In this document: piece after piece, positions 1 through 10,484 of the stretch
How positions within the stretch are numbered: the first letter of the stretch is position 1
How the letters are laid out: every line of letters begins with the position of its first letter
Assembly (NCBI GenBank): GCA_015179125.1
Contig: WHVA01000057.1
Coordinates: 62,001-126,000 of the forward strand
Source: Gautieria morchelliformis
Lineage: Eukaryota > Basidiomycota > Agaricomycetes > Gomphales > Gomphaceae
Direction: 5' to 3'
Length of the DNA stretch: 64,000 nucleotides
The notes under the pieces: generated by a model
What the model saw: only the letters and a program-made list of their open reading frames with translations
Told to the model about the DNA's origin: nothing
The model's database searches: none
Translations under genes and position numbers: made by a program

Positions 1-1
1 T

Positions 2-115
2 CCCCCGCATGTCCCGCTCCTCCCTCATCGCCCCCATTGAAGGCTTGCGCCCCAGCGCGGCCTGCATGTTGCTCTTCATGGCATGTTTTGCGGGCCGCCG
101 GGTGTCGCCCGTGCA
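2..115 (-). CDS. possible 3' exon of a gene running off the left edge
   Basis: On the minus strand a GC-rich open frame reads through 115-2 and contains the stretch MKSNMQAALGRKPSMGAMRE (Met codon at 79-77), a charged, plausible protein sequence. It is preceded by a CAG that could be a splice acceptor. No family is recognised and the gene continues outside the window, so this is only a possible partial exon. The plus-strand frame over the same bases is poorer in protein-like composition. Confidence 0.25.
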
Positions 116-817
116 CTGTTACGAGGGCCGACACTGTGTTGCCCTGTATCATGATAACGCGGTGTCCACCCTGTCCAGCGATGCGATAGCATGCCCGCCT
201 ATCACTCAACGCTCCTGCGACCCCGCGCCGCACACGACGGAACGTCCGTTGCCCGATCGACGACCCTCTCATGACCACGCCCACCGTCGTTCGCCTTCTT
301 GATGAGCAACTATGTCAGCCCCGTAGGGGCTATATGTCGCTCTTCATAAAGAGGTTGGTGTGATATTGAACGCGTGGTAGTACTGTATCAGTCGGAGCAC
401 GTATAGGTATCCAGCGATACATGTATATTATGTATGGTCACGTATCGATAGGTGCTGAGGGCCTGGGTGGTCCCAGTCTCTGTGTATGTGTCCGCAGCGC
501 TCACACGTGCTCGTACATACAACACCAACTGGAACCATACCAGACTCGCTCCACGAATGTTACATACCTCACTCTAAAGTATTTTTTTTTTGAGCAGCTG
601 GCGTATCATCACTGTGGGAAATCAGCTATGCCCCCGTAGGTGGTTGTGGTAGAAGTATCGAGAGGCGATCCAAGACTAGTGTACCCAGCAAATCACGCAT
701 CAACCGTCTGGCACGATATTCGCTGAACCGAGCGTGAACCCGCCCCGGGGCCGCTAGTGATAGAGCAAGAAAGCGTATGCAATGAAAACACACGCACGTG
801 ATTGTAGCAGGCCGCGA
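116..817. other. no gene recognised
   Basis: Short open frames only, with no family-like sequence on either strand. A T-run lies near 583-591. I see nothing functional here. Confidence 0.5.
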
Positions 818-1855
818 TACAGCCTACGCGGAGCGCGAAGAAGACACCAGGACGATACATAGTGAATGCGTTGCACCGCCAGATTGAGATGGATGCAGGA
901 CAAGCTATCGGCATCGGCGGGGCGTGAGCATGACGAGGGAGTCCGAGTGTCTGGATCTGAGTGTGCGATAAGATCAGCACGCACAAGCGAACTCGGAGAT
1001 TAAGATAAATACTGTAAAGGAACCGGTGACAAATGGCAAATGGCAAATGTTGACACGCGCTTTCTCTTTGTATCGACCATCTTGCATAGTGTCACGCCCC
1101 AAAGACGATAAATTGGGCACAAAAAAAAATTTCTTTTCAACGCAATCAGGCCGTGATACAGCCTACGAGCGCGGAGTCGGGGAGAAGATACCAGGACAGC
1201 GAAGCGAAGGATACATGAATGCATTACACTGCCAGATTTGAGATGGATGAAGGCCAAGCTATCGGTATCGGCGGGGCGCAAGCAATGACGATGTCTCGGA
1301 CACCAGGATTCCTTCTACAAACTACGCGGAGCGAGGAGGAGGAGAAGGACACCGGGACGAATACATCGTGAGTGCGTTGCACCGCCAGACTGAGACGGAT
1401 GCAGGGACAAGCTATCGCTATCGGCGGGGTGCGCGCATGACGATGCGGTGGATCCTAGGGCGGCGCACGCGGCACGGATGTGATGGACACCAGGACCCCC
1501 TCTACAGACTACGCGGAGCGGAGCGAAGAGGAGGAGAAGGATGTCAGGACAATACATCGTGAGTGCGGTGCACCACCAGATTGCGACGGATGCAGGCACA
1601 AGCTACTAGTGTCAGCGGGCGCGAAGCATGACGATGCGGTGGATCCTAGGGCGACGCACGCAGCACGGATGTCATGGACACCAGGACCCCTCTACAGACT
1701 ACGCGGAGCGAAGAGGAGGAGAAGGATACCGGGACAATACATCATGAGTGCGTTGGACCGCCAGATCATTGCAGTGACAAGCTGTCTGCAGGGCGCGAGC
1801 ATAACGATGCGAGGGATACCAGGCCACGGGGGAGGCCGAGTCGACGAGAATGAGC
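818..1855. repeat. degenerate tandem repeat array, five units
   Basis: A unit built around CTACGCGGAGCG, then GAAGGANACCAGGACAATACAT, GCGTTGCACCGCCAGATTGAGA and a GC-rich segment recurs with starts near 818, 1143, 1312, 1501 and 1692. The last spacings are about 169-191 bases. The first interval is longer (about 325) because unrelated sequence including a LINE 3' tail lies in it. Copies are diverged and carry no convincing coding frame. Confidence 0.75.
1084..1130 (+). mobile_element. LINE 3' tail fragment
   Basis: CATAGTGTCACGCCCCAAAG followed by ACGATAAATTGGG and an A-run matches the 3' end of the LINE at 41050-41090 and of the truncated copy ending near 2560. It sits between units 1 and 2 of the tandem array, consistent with a very short 5'-truncated LINE insertion. 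Confidence 0.5.
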
Positions 1856-1959
1856 GGCAGACGAAGAAAAAAGGGCAGCAGCGGGGATGACAAGTGACGA
1901 GAGGATATGTCCCATCGCGTGCTGCGGAACCCTGCGAATAAGCAAAGCAGCCGAGCTAC

Positions 1960-2560
1960 AGAGGTTCAACGAGGAGCCAGACGGCTGTTTGCCCAATCGC
2001 CAAGAGCTAAGTCCGCACACGAATATGTTCTGTCAATGCCCTCATCGGCCTTTTCCAGGGTTAGCGGGAGGCAGACACAGTCATAGGCTTCCACGTATGG
2101 ATATCTACGTTCGGAATCCCCTGAAGTTGTCCTCCGATACCCCTATCCTCTTGATCCAGCGACGCACAGGATACATAGCTCTAAACAGACACCGATTCAA
2201 CACAGGAAAGGTCGACTCACTCGCTAACGTGCACAACTCGCAGGTCACCGAATCAGTACACCATGACCTGTTCAGATGTCCTGAGCACAAGGGCGTGGGA
2301 AGAAGCTAGAACATGAGCTGCGGCGAGGAGCACGCGGTCAGAGTGCTGCTGGCGAGACCCAAAGCGATGACGGCCCTCTTCCAGTACATACACGAGACAG
2401 GGCGATTCTCCAGGACATACGGAGGCCTCAGCTTATCGCAATAAGACCAGTAGACAAACAGAGCAAAGGCGCGCAGCGTCGTGTCAATGTCTGATTGTTT
2501 GCTGCTCCTCCTCAGGCAAGTTTACATAGCGCCATGCCCCAAAGATGATAAATCGGAAGA
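1960..2560 (+). pseudogene. 5'-truncated LINE copy (ORF2 C-terminus and 3' UTR)
   Basis: Frames here encode ..IQRRTGYIALNRHRFN.. and ..ESVHHDLFRCPEH.., then ..RVLLARPKAMTALFQYIHETG... This is the C-terminal Cys/His region found at the end of LINE ORF2, and it parallels the end of the longer LINE at 40.5-40.9 kb. Frames are broken by stops. The copy ends with CATAGCGCCATGCCCCAAAG and GATAAATCGG, the same tail as the full LINE. Confidence 0.65.
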
Positions 2561-4206
2561 AGAAAAAAGGGGAAAAAAAAACTCACTTAGACGATCGTCG
2601 TCTGCGTTTGCCTCTATATAGCTCCCCGGATAAGCACTACCTTTGGGGTGTATCGGAAGCGATGTTTCGGAATTTATCCGCCATTGTGAATTCCCCAGTC
2701 CTGCCCCAGACGTACCGGCACCAGGGCTTAGCCGCCGGCTCCGCATGACCCTCGGCAGAACATCCCAAATGGCATGGCGGAAATCCCTGCCTCCCATAAC
2801 GCCACCCGCACGCCGGGAATGAGCGACGGATCTACTAGATACGACCACGATGATCAGTGCTGTACGCATCACGGGTCTGACCTGCGCGTCAGTGGGCCCA
2901 CTATGTGGCTGTGTCCTCAGAGCACCTGGTTTGCGTCGACGCGCGGCAGCCCCAATCATGGATCTGCGCTGAACGGGATGCCGCTGGTGATCCACCATTT
3001 CCCGGCACCCCAAATATCACAAGGCAAGGCTCCCCGTATGCTTCCTAGCGGGGCGCCTATGTGGCTTCTTTGGGTCGCTCGCTGGCGCAACACATGATCT
3101 AAATCAGGGGATCGGCATCGGGCTTCGCGGGTGAAAATCCGGGGGTACAAAAACTTGAGACAAGCGAGGAGAATGGCGTAAATACCACATCGCGAGAACA
3201 CGGGTAAGTAGCGCGTTGAATCCTGTAGGAGAGGGGAGCAAAGATATCTTGCGGGGTGTTTCGACGGTTTCTATGTGTTTATTATGAGTTCTGGATATCA
3301 GAGTCGCCGCATACCTTTACGGTACCCTATGAGCCATGCGTAGTGGCCTGTGGGGCGCTCCAAGGTATGTTCTAACCGGCGAAATTGGGCGTTTCTGGAT
3401 GACGCCACACCTATATCGGGAGGAGGCCAAGTAAAAACCGCCAATACAAATGAAATAAGTATAACGGCCAGCGAACTTCCTAATGGCAGTGTGTTGCAAA
3501 CACGTGGTCGAAGACTCGAACTCAAGGAAACACTCTGCGGGTGCCAATAGACTTCGGAGTATTTATTCGAGGCGCGCTTGGTTGCACATGTTTTCTGGTC
3601 GTAGTTGGCCATATTGATTGGAAGCATGATGCTTCGTGCGCTGGCAATTGTAGGTGAAACCAGAACCAGACATAAGAAATCCATCTCCGAATCTCCGACC
3701 GGCAAGCGCGGGGCTTCAATTTTGTTCGCCAATTCACTTTCAGCGAAAAAGCACCCCAAAACCATTATGAGGGAACCGCCTTTCGGAACTCGATATCTAT
3801 TTTTGGAGCCTGTGGCTCTCTGTGCGTGACGGAATACGGGGCTTGCGCTATGTTTCACTGGACATGTGGGCCGTGGCTTGCCCGACGAGATGTGGAAGTT
3901 GTATGGCTGCGATGTCCGGATAGCTTCCATTCGGTGGTTTTTCTAAAGGGTCCTCTGTCCTTCGTGCGTAGGGAAGTTCTTCCGTCCCGTTTACCCGCGT
4001 TCTATACTCTCGACGGCACTTCCGAACCGTCACATGATGGGTGACAAACGGGATACTCGGTGCTATTGTGGCGTCTATGGTGTTTTCCACCCAGACGCTC
4101 CCTCTAAGGGATAGCTGCCGACTCACTGTTTTATAAACCATGTGTGCCCAGCAGAACCCATGTGCTCAGGGATTCACTGAAGAGCTGCTCCCGTACTGGA
4201 CTCAGG
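2561..4206. other. no gene recognised
   Basis: Several open frames up to about 210 codons occur here (minus strand 3930-3298 is the longest), but none shows a recognisable domain, a coherent set of introns or a convincing start. One minus-strand frame has a hydrophobic stretch near SSLAVILISFVLAVF. I cannot support a gene. Confidence 0.4.
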
Positions 4207-4213
4207 TATAAAG
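4207..4213 (+). promoter_or_regulatory. TATA box of the GH16 gene
   Basis: TATAAAG lies 74 nt upstream of the ATG at 4281, a normal distance for a fungal core promoter with a short 5' leader. Confidence 0.55.
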
Positions 4214-4280
4214 CCCAACTAGAGTGGATATGTCATAATTTTTACAACGCACCTGCAGAGTGTGTCCAGGCAGGCTCGCA

Positions 4281-5457
4281 ATGTTCAAGTGTCTCCCATT
4301 CGTTCTTCCTGCGCTTTTTGTTGGCATTTCCTCGGTTCGAGGGTACACACTCTCTCGGACGTATACAGGAAGTGGTGCGTTGGATATCCGCATACATTCA
4401 GACCTGCGCTGTGAATAACCTATTCTACAGACTTCATCAACGAATTCAATTTCTGGAACGATGCCGTATCGACGGACCCGACTGGCAGTTCGTCTGCGCC
4501 GTCGGCCGCGTGGTACATGCCCCAGGCGGCGGCAGAGCAGCAGGGTCTCGTCTGGGTAAACAGCGAAGGACATTTTGGTACTTATGCCTTCCTCCCTGCT
4601 GAGTTCTGATGCTGACGATCAAGTCCAGGTCTCTCCGTCGATTCCACGTTCACTTACAGCGGCACAAACCTCCGCCCGTCCGTGCGCATTTCATCCCAGC
4701 AGTCCATTCAATTCGGGCTGCTGATCCTCGATGCTGTGCATCTGCCGTACGGCACGGGAACGTGGCCCGCATTCTGGCTCAGCGGCGCAGACGGCAACTG
4801 GCCCAACTCTGGCGAAATTGATATTTACGAGGGCGTCGGGAATAGCGTGCAGAACACTGTTTCATACCACACCTCGGAGGGGTGCAGCTACGACACGAGC
4901 CAGCCCCAGACGGGGCAGTTCAACTTCGCGGAAGGAACAGACTGCAACGCGTTACTGCACAACGACGAAGCGTGCGGCAATGTCGACCCCAGCACGACGT
5001 CCTTTGGGAGCGGCGCCAGCAACGTAGGGGGAGGCGTTTATGCCCTGGAATGGACGACTAGCGCCATCAAGGTCAGCCCGATTTCAGCATATATGCATAC
5101 TATACATCTAACCCGCATATGTAGATATGGCACTTCAACCGCAATAGCATCCCGAGTGATATCACGGGCGGCAACCCGAATCCCGCAGGCTGGGGCACAC
5201 CCGTGACCAACCTTGCCTCGACAGACTGCAACATCAACAGTCACTTCGGCCCACAATCTATTATCTTTAATAGTGAGTGAATTATCCCAAGCGTGTCGGT
5301 CCCCCAACTGACCGTTATTGCAGTTGAGCTCTGCGGTACCTGGGAGGGTAATGTCTTCTCCGGCGGACCACAGGCTTGTGTCAGTTATGTCCAGCAAAAT
5401 CCTGACGCCATGAAGAGCGCGTACTTCGAGATCGCCTCCCTGAAGTATTACCAGTGA
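4281..5457 (+). CDS. GH16 family endo-beta-glucanase (secreted)
   Basis: Predicted five exons: 4281-4374, 4431-4577, 4629-5071, 5125-5272, 5324-5457, with four introns of 51-56 nt having GT..AG ends. The exon sum is 966 nt, giving 321 aa in one frame. The N-terminus MFKCLPFVLPALFVGISSVRG is a typical signal peptide. The catalytic GH16 signature GEIDIYEG is present (E-x-D-x-x-E: nucleophile and acid/base glutamates), after ..GTWPAFWLSG... Downstream features such as WHFNRNSIPSDI and ..ACVSYVQQNPDAM.. fit fungal laminarinase-like GH16 proteins. Such enzymes cleave beta-1,3 or 1,3/1,4-glucans in walls. Substrate and subfamily are inferred; the fold assignment is secure. It appears intact. Confidence 0.93.
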
Positions 5458-7255
5458 ACGCTGGCGGTAAGGAACGAGACGGCTAATTTACGGCGGCTCA
5501 TTGGAAGGCACACATTTATTTGTCTTTTGGGGGTTCAAGGCATGATTCGTAATGACCGTGTATCTGACGATGTATCGATGATCTTTGGCGCATGCTGTAT
5601 ACTTAATAAACAAGGTTCCATGTTTTTCATTTGAAATCATGACTCCTCAGGCCTCAGGGTTCTGACGCCAGTCTCTTCCCGAGATCATCCCAATTAGAAT
5701 GGGATAATCCCCCTTTGGGCGTTTGCGTGATGCCGGTTTAGGGCGTGCGACGCATCCAAGCCAGGTACAAGCATCACTAAGTCTGAGTCCCGGTAGGCGG
5801 CGGGCGGTAGTACACCGATTAGAATGCCACCCTGGACGGTGGCAATTGACATGAGGGGCGTGCGATGCACTCATGCCAAGTACAAGCATCACTAAGTCTG
5901 CGTCCCGGTAGGCGGCGGGCGGTAGTATACAAATTCCCTTAGAGTCCTGACGGTTCCGGAACCTGTCTAAGGTATCACATACATAAACTTCACTTAGCGC
6001 TGCAAAGAAGGAAGGTGGGGATTTCTTTCAGGTGATGGCCAGGCATGCATGTCTTCTTGCTCTGACGGGTATTATACTGTGAGCGCGACATATGAGACAA
6101 TCAGTACCCGGAGCGCTAAGATAAGAGTTACATCGGCTCTTACCCCGTTCGGGCTTCAGAGCGCTCGATTTGTTGTTATATACGAGGCTACTTGAGCAAA
6201 GAAACCCGAGCTGCCGCACCCTTTGTCTCCCGGGGACCGGATGGGTAGTGGTATCAATAGTTGGACGTGAATGACCAGGAGGCACGGTATAAATGGATAC
6301 GTACAATAAATAGATGGCTGCAATAGCCATTTCATAACCGGTTGGCGAACGGCTCCATGGGTGAGCGGCAGTTCGACCTTAATCAAGGAGAAGCATGGAT
6401 GGCCCCTTTTACCCACACGACGAGAGGCACCTAGTTCATGATGTGTGAGGTGAAACTTCTGCCACCGTATCCTGGGCCACTACGCAAGCCATATTTCCTT
6501 TCAGTTTGTTTACAATGGCACACGTAGAAGCTGAACTTATTTATAGGGATGAACGTGTTTGTGCCTTGACGGTGACTGTTGTGAGGGAAAGTTCGCTGTT
6601 TCTTTGTTGCGGGTTTGCATCCCTCGGGTTTACGAGGCATTCACAGCCACTTTTCTCATTATTCCTCCCTTCACCCTTCCCTAACTCAACCTCTTACCGT
6701 CGCTTCATCGGGATCGTCTGAACCAATCGATACGTAATAAGGACATTAAATTCCACCATAACCCTAGTGGGGGATAAAACTTCGATTAGCAGGACACTCT
6801 GGTGATAGATTCAGATAACTTGCTGTATTCGGGTTTCGTCCGGTGGCCTCATCGACATCACAGGGACTCGAGCCTGTGGTCAAGTGCTAGGACGAAGGGG
6901 CAAGCACCAAACAAAATAAGGAACCTTAGAGTGAGATAATCACTTGACTGAGAGTATTTACCTGTGCCACACTCAAGGTGGGCAAGCTCCACTGGGCATG
7001 TTTGCTTCACCGATGATATGGAATTTGTACACACGCCATGCACCGTCCCCGCGCACGGCACCAGAGCATCCGCGCCGGGGGGAGGATATCAACGACCACG
7101 AGGCGCGTGTCCACGTGCAGTATTCAAGGGGCAGTGTGAAGGTGGTCGCGCTGGGGAGTGCGAACGCGAGCATGGAGAGGGTGCGGCGGTGAGTGCGCAG
7201 GCGCCGGGGCCGGGGGGTGTGGAGAGGAACGGCAGGAGGTGCACGCAGTAGTAGT
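5458..7255. other. intergenic, no gene recognised
   Basis: AATAAA at about 5605 could serve the GH16 transcript. A two-copy tandem repeat is annotated separately. The remaining small frames show no family-like sequence. Confidence 0.5.
5741..5930. repeat. two-copy tandem repeat
   Basis: A segment of about 70 bases, GGGCGTGCGACGCAT..AAGTACAAGCATCACTAAGTCTG..CGGTAGGCGGCGGGCGGTAGTA, occurs at 5741-5811 and again at 5856-5930 with few changes. Both copies are in the same orientation. Confidence 0.8.
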
Positions 7256-7257
7256 GT

Positions 7258-7402
7258 CTTCCGGGCTCGGGCCGGGCTCAAAAGCCCGGGCTTGGGCCGG
7301 GCCTGGACGGGCTCGGGCTCGACGAATTCTAAGCCCAGCCCTGAGCCCAAGCCCGACCAGGGCTCGGGCCAGGCTCGGGCTTGAGCCCGGGCCTGTGGGT
7401 GT
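7258..7402. repeat. hAT subterminal GGGCTCGGGCC repeats
   Basis: Dense repeats of the type GGGCTCGGGCC and GCCCGGGC, in both orientations, lie just past the 3' end of a hAT transposase relic. Clustered short motifs of this sort are typical of subterminal transposase-binding regions of hAT elements. A clean terminal inverted repeat was not identified. Confidence 0.6.
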
Positions 7403-7489
7403 GGGATGTCATCGAAGGGGGAAGTCATCCAAGGGGATGCCGCCCATGCATGTATTTACCTGAACATAGTTTCATATTAAATCCAACAA

Positions 7490-8169
7490 CTAGACAACCT
7501 CCTCATTCAGGAGGTTGTCTAGTTCAATGTCACAGTCGCTGTCTAAATCTAGATCAATAGAACCATCACCGGACCCAGCCGCCGTTTTTCTGTCACCGAG
7601 GAGATCAAACTCGAGCGAGGACATGGGTGCCGGATCCCGAGTGAGTAAGTCGTTTCGTAGAGCACATTTGATTACCTGCAGGGCCTCCACTACATCACCT
7701 TTCAAGCGGTTACGCCGCTTGCTGATCGTGATACCCGAGCTGGAGAATGCACGTTCACTCGACACCGAGGAGGCCATGATTGGAAGGTAATCATATGCCA
7801 GCGAGGCCCACATAGGGAAAAGGCGTTCGTGGCACTAGGTTTGCATCAGCGATCTCATCTGATCAATGAATATATATATGGCTTACCCCCCACCACTCAA
7901 TTAGCCCCATCCCATCGGGTATCGGCTCCACGGGTCCAATGTACCCTCGGTATGCCTGGAGCCAGGGGCTTTTGCTGTCTGACATGTCACTGGAGAAGCT
8001 GGATGCAGGCACCAAGCGAGCCGGTGCGTCTTCTTCTTCATCGCCACTCAGTGTGCCCAGAAGATCCTGGAACCGACGTTTCTTCAGGTTAGGAACTGCA
8101 TCGGATGGCTTGGGTGCAGCCCTTGATGCATCCCAACGCTCCTTGAACTGCAGGACCAGTGAGTGGAAT
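7490..8169 (-). pseudogene. hAT transposase C-terminal part, truncated by Gypsy-1
   Basis: Minus strand. The upstream exon (8169-7887) encodes ..VLQFKERWDASRAAPKPSDA.. up to ..GLIEWWG. A 52-nt intron (7886-7835, GTAAGC..CTAG) follows, then CHERLFPMWASLAYDYLPIM and SVSSERAFSSSGITISKRRN. This is the hAT dimerisation region (RW..WW..fP.la..yL.i.assv.SER.FS) with the usual RNRL tail and an acidic C-terminus. The frame is open to 8169, where the Gypsy-1 LTR begins, so the N-terminal catalytic part is gone. The rest of the gene is not found beyond the far LTR of Gypsy-1. Confidence 0.8.
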
Positions 8170-8174
8170 AATAG

Positions 8175-8857
8175 TGTTACGATCGTTTATTTCCGACTTC
8201 CGACCCTCAGTTCCGCCACTCCTTCCGCCCCTCCAATAGTCCCGCACAACGTTCCGCCCCTCCGACATTTCCGACATTCCGCCCCTTGTACATTTCCCTT
8301 GTTCTTTCGACTCTATTACTCGGACCCACCGGACCCACCTCGCCATCCATCAAAACCATATATCCTGTCACCCTTGTAGTTCGTTGTCAGATATGTTTTC
8401 CCGACCCCTTGTTCTTTGCCATTGTTCTACCTTACCCTGAACCCCCCTTGTAGTCCCATTGTTCCCAATTAGTTAGTTCCCACACATTGTACTCGACTTC
8501 CGCTTCCTCCGGAATTTGCTTAGTACAACACCATTACTTGTTGCTCTGCGCTTTGTATAAAACCCCCCTCATGTATGTCTGTTAATGGGCAATCAGATAA
8601 TCACCTTCGATACTTGGTTTCCTTCGCTCCATCTCCTGTTCTTAGCACAGCGAGTCTAGCAAGATCTCAGTCCTTCCGTCTTCCGCCTTCCGCCTCAGTT
8701 CCGACTCAAGTTCCGACCAAACCTTTGGCTCAGTACTTTCCAACTTCCGACTCATTTCCGAAATACCTAGGACGATAGTTCATCGGGGGCGCAACCTATA
8801 AGTTGAAGCCGCCGTCCTTTCTAGTTCCGACCTTAGTGGAAATCTCGATACGTAACA
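8175..8857 (+). repeat. Gypsy-1 5' LTR
   Basis: 683 bp, TG..CA ends, matching the 3' LTR (15436-16129) and solo LTRs at 17834-18552 and 36338-37030. TATAAAA at 8556-8562 places the transcript start near 8587, where GGCAATCAGATAAT (8588-8601) begins. The LTR is saturated with TTCCG: 16 plus-strand occurrences by eye. Confidence 0.92.
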
Positions 8858-8859
8858 GT

Positions 8860-8873
8860 ATTATCTGATTGCC
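8860..8873 (+). promoter_or_regulatory. self-complementary primer binding site of Gypsy-1
   Basis: ATTATCTGATTGCC, two bases after the LTR end, is the perfect 14-nt reverse complement of 8588-8601, the predicted 5' end of the element's own RNA. That is the arrangement used for Tf1/sushi-type self-priming, where a fragment of the mRNA 5' end replaces a tRNA primer. No tRNA match is needed. Priming itself is inferred. Confidence 0.7.
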
Positions 8874-8891
8874 GACCCGATAACTATCACT

Positions 8892-10328
8892 ATGCCTCCT
8901 CGTACCACAGCTACTTCAGCTCGAGCAGGAGCTGTCGAAGCTCTCTCTTATTTTGGCAGTCTTAGATCCGCAGCACCAAGGCACGCGGAACCCTCCAGCA
9001 GCTCTCGTGCCGACGATGAGCTTTCCGATGCCTTTCCGCAACGATTCGAAGAAGTTCCCGACGCTAATCCCGACGACAATCCCGACTACGACGGGAATTC
9101 GACGAGTAGCAGCGGCGAACAAACAGCAGCGTCATTCCGACGCCCAGCTCCACCACCACCACCTCCACCAGGACCACCTCCAGGCGGCCCTCCAGGCGGC
9201 CCTCATGGCGGCCCACCCGGCGGTCCCCCAGGCGGTCCTCCCGGCGGTCCTCCACCTCCAATTCCACCTCAGATTCCCGCCAACCCAGTTCCGCCCGCGC
9301 CAGTTCCGGATCTTGCACAAGCCATCGCCATGCTAGCCGGACAACTCCAGCGCCCGGCCCAAGCACCACCTCGCCCCAAGACAAAGGTCCGCGAACCAGA
9401 TCAGTTCGACGGTTCCGACCCCAAGAAGCTCCAGCCATTTCTGGTTCAGCTTCAACTCAATTTCCGTGATCGTCCCGACGCCTTTCCCGACGACGAACGA
9501 AAGGTCAATTATGCCCTTTCCTATCTCCGAGGCACGGCGCTCGACTATTTCGAACCCGCCCTCATGAATCCGTTCGCTCTCGTCGACTGGGCCGACGATT
9601 ACCCCAATTTCATTTCCGAACTCCGCAGCAACTTCGGACCATTTGATATGGAAGCCGATGCGGAAAACGAACTCGATAAGCTTCGCATGAAAGACACTCA
9701 TAAGATAGCTAAATATATCGTCACGTTTCAGCAGCTCGCTCCTCGAGTCCAATGGGGAGAAGCCGCACTCCGACGCCAGTTTTACATGGGCTTGCCATCC
9801 CGCATCAAGGATGAAATTGCCCGCGTCGGAAAACCCGCCACCCTTACCGACCTCCGCAACCTCGCCCAATCCATCGATTCGCGCTACTGGGAAAGACACT
9901 CCGAGATTGCTTGTGAAACTTCCGCCCAGAGCAAGAACGACAAATCTTCCGACAAGAAGTTGATAAAGACAAGAAGAAGACCAATTCCGGAAACACCAAC
10001 TCCGGAAACAACAACAACAACAGTTCCGGATCCAACTCCGGCAACCGGAACAACAACAACACCCCTCGGAACAACCAGGCCTCTGGTTCTAACACCAACG
10101 CCCGGAAGAGCACCCCGGATCTTTCCGACAAACTTGGGAAAGACGGAAAACTAACCCCTGTAGAACGCCAGCGTCGGATGGACAACAACCTTTGCCTCTT
10201 CTGCGGCAAAGGAGGTCACGTCGCTCGCGACTGCACTCGCGCTTCCGCCTCCGCTGCTAAGGCCAAGGGCCGCGCAGCAAAGACGGAAGAGAAATCCGAA
10301 GCGGTTCCCGCTGTGGATTCAAAAAAAT
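8892..10328 (+). pseudogene. gag: Gypsy-1 gag (frameshifted)
   Basis: The frame opens at ATG 8892. It has a Pro/Gly-rich linker (PPPPPPGPPPGGPPGG) around residues 85-125, then a capsid-like region with EPDQFDGSDPKKLQPFLVQL and ..VNYALSYLRGTALDYFEP... Near 9960 the frame shifts. The CCHC zinc knuckle CLFCGKGGHVARDC is encoded in a different frame near 10195-10240, and the second part ends at a TAG near 10328. The order capsid-linker-knuckle is normal for Ty3/gypsy gag. Confidence 0.85.
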
Positions 10329-10484
10329 AGTCAGCAGTCCTCCGGCCTCCGCACGAGCTGAGGGCTGTGTTGACCCCATTCGTGCGACAAACGAGGTTAA
10401 ACTCCACGCATCCGCTCTTTCGTCCTCCGACTCTCTCTCTGTTCCGCTCACTTCCGATACCATTTCCACCCCCCGTTTACAGCA

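Noticed and set aside
9..302. 97-codon plus-strand frame at the left edge
   Set aside because: Composition is less protein-like than the minus-strand exon in the same bases; probably its shadow.
3298..3930. 210-codon minus-strand frame with a hydrophobic stretch
   Set aside because: No recognisable domain, Met start or splice pattern; composition is not convincingly coding, and neighbouring frames are equally long by chance.
9064..9899. Long minus-strand frames opposite Gypsy-1 gag
   Set aside because: Rich in Trp/Gly/Arg from the antisense of a Pro-rich repeat and of CGA/TTC codons; shadows of gag.
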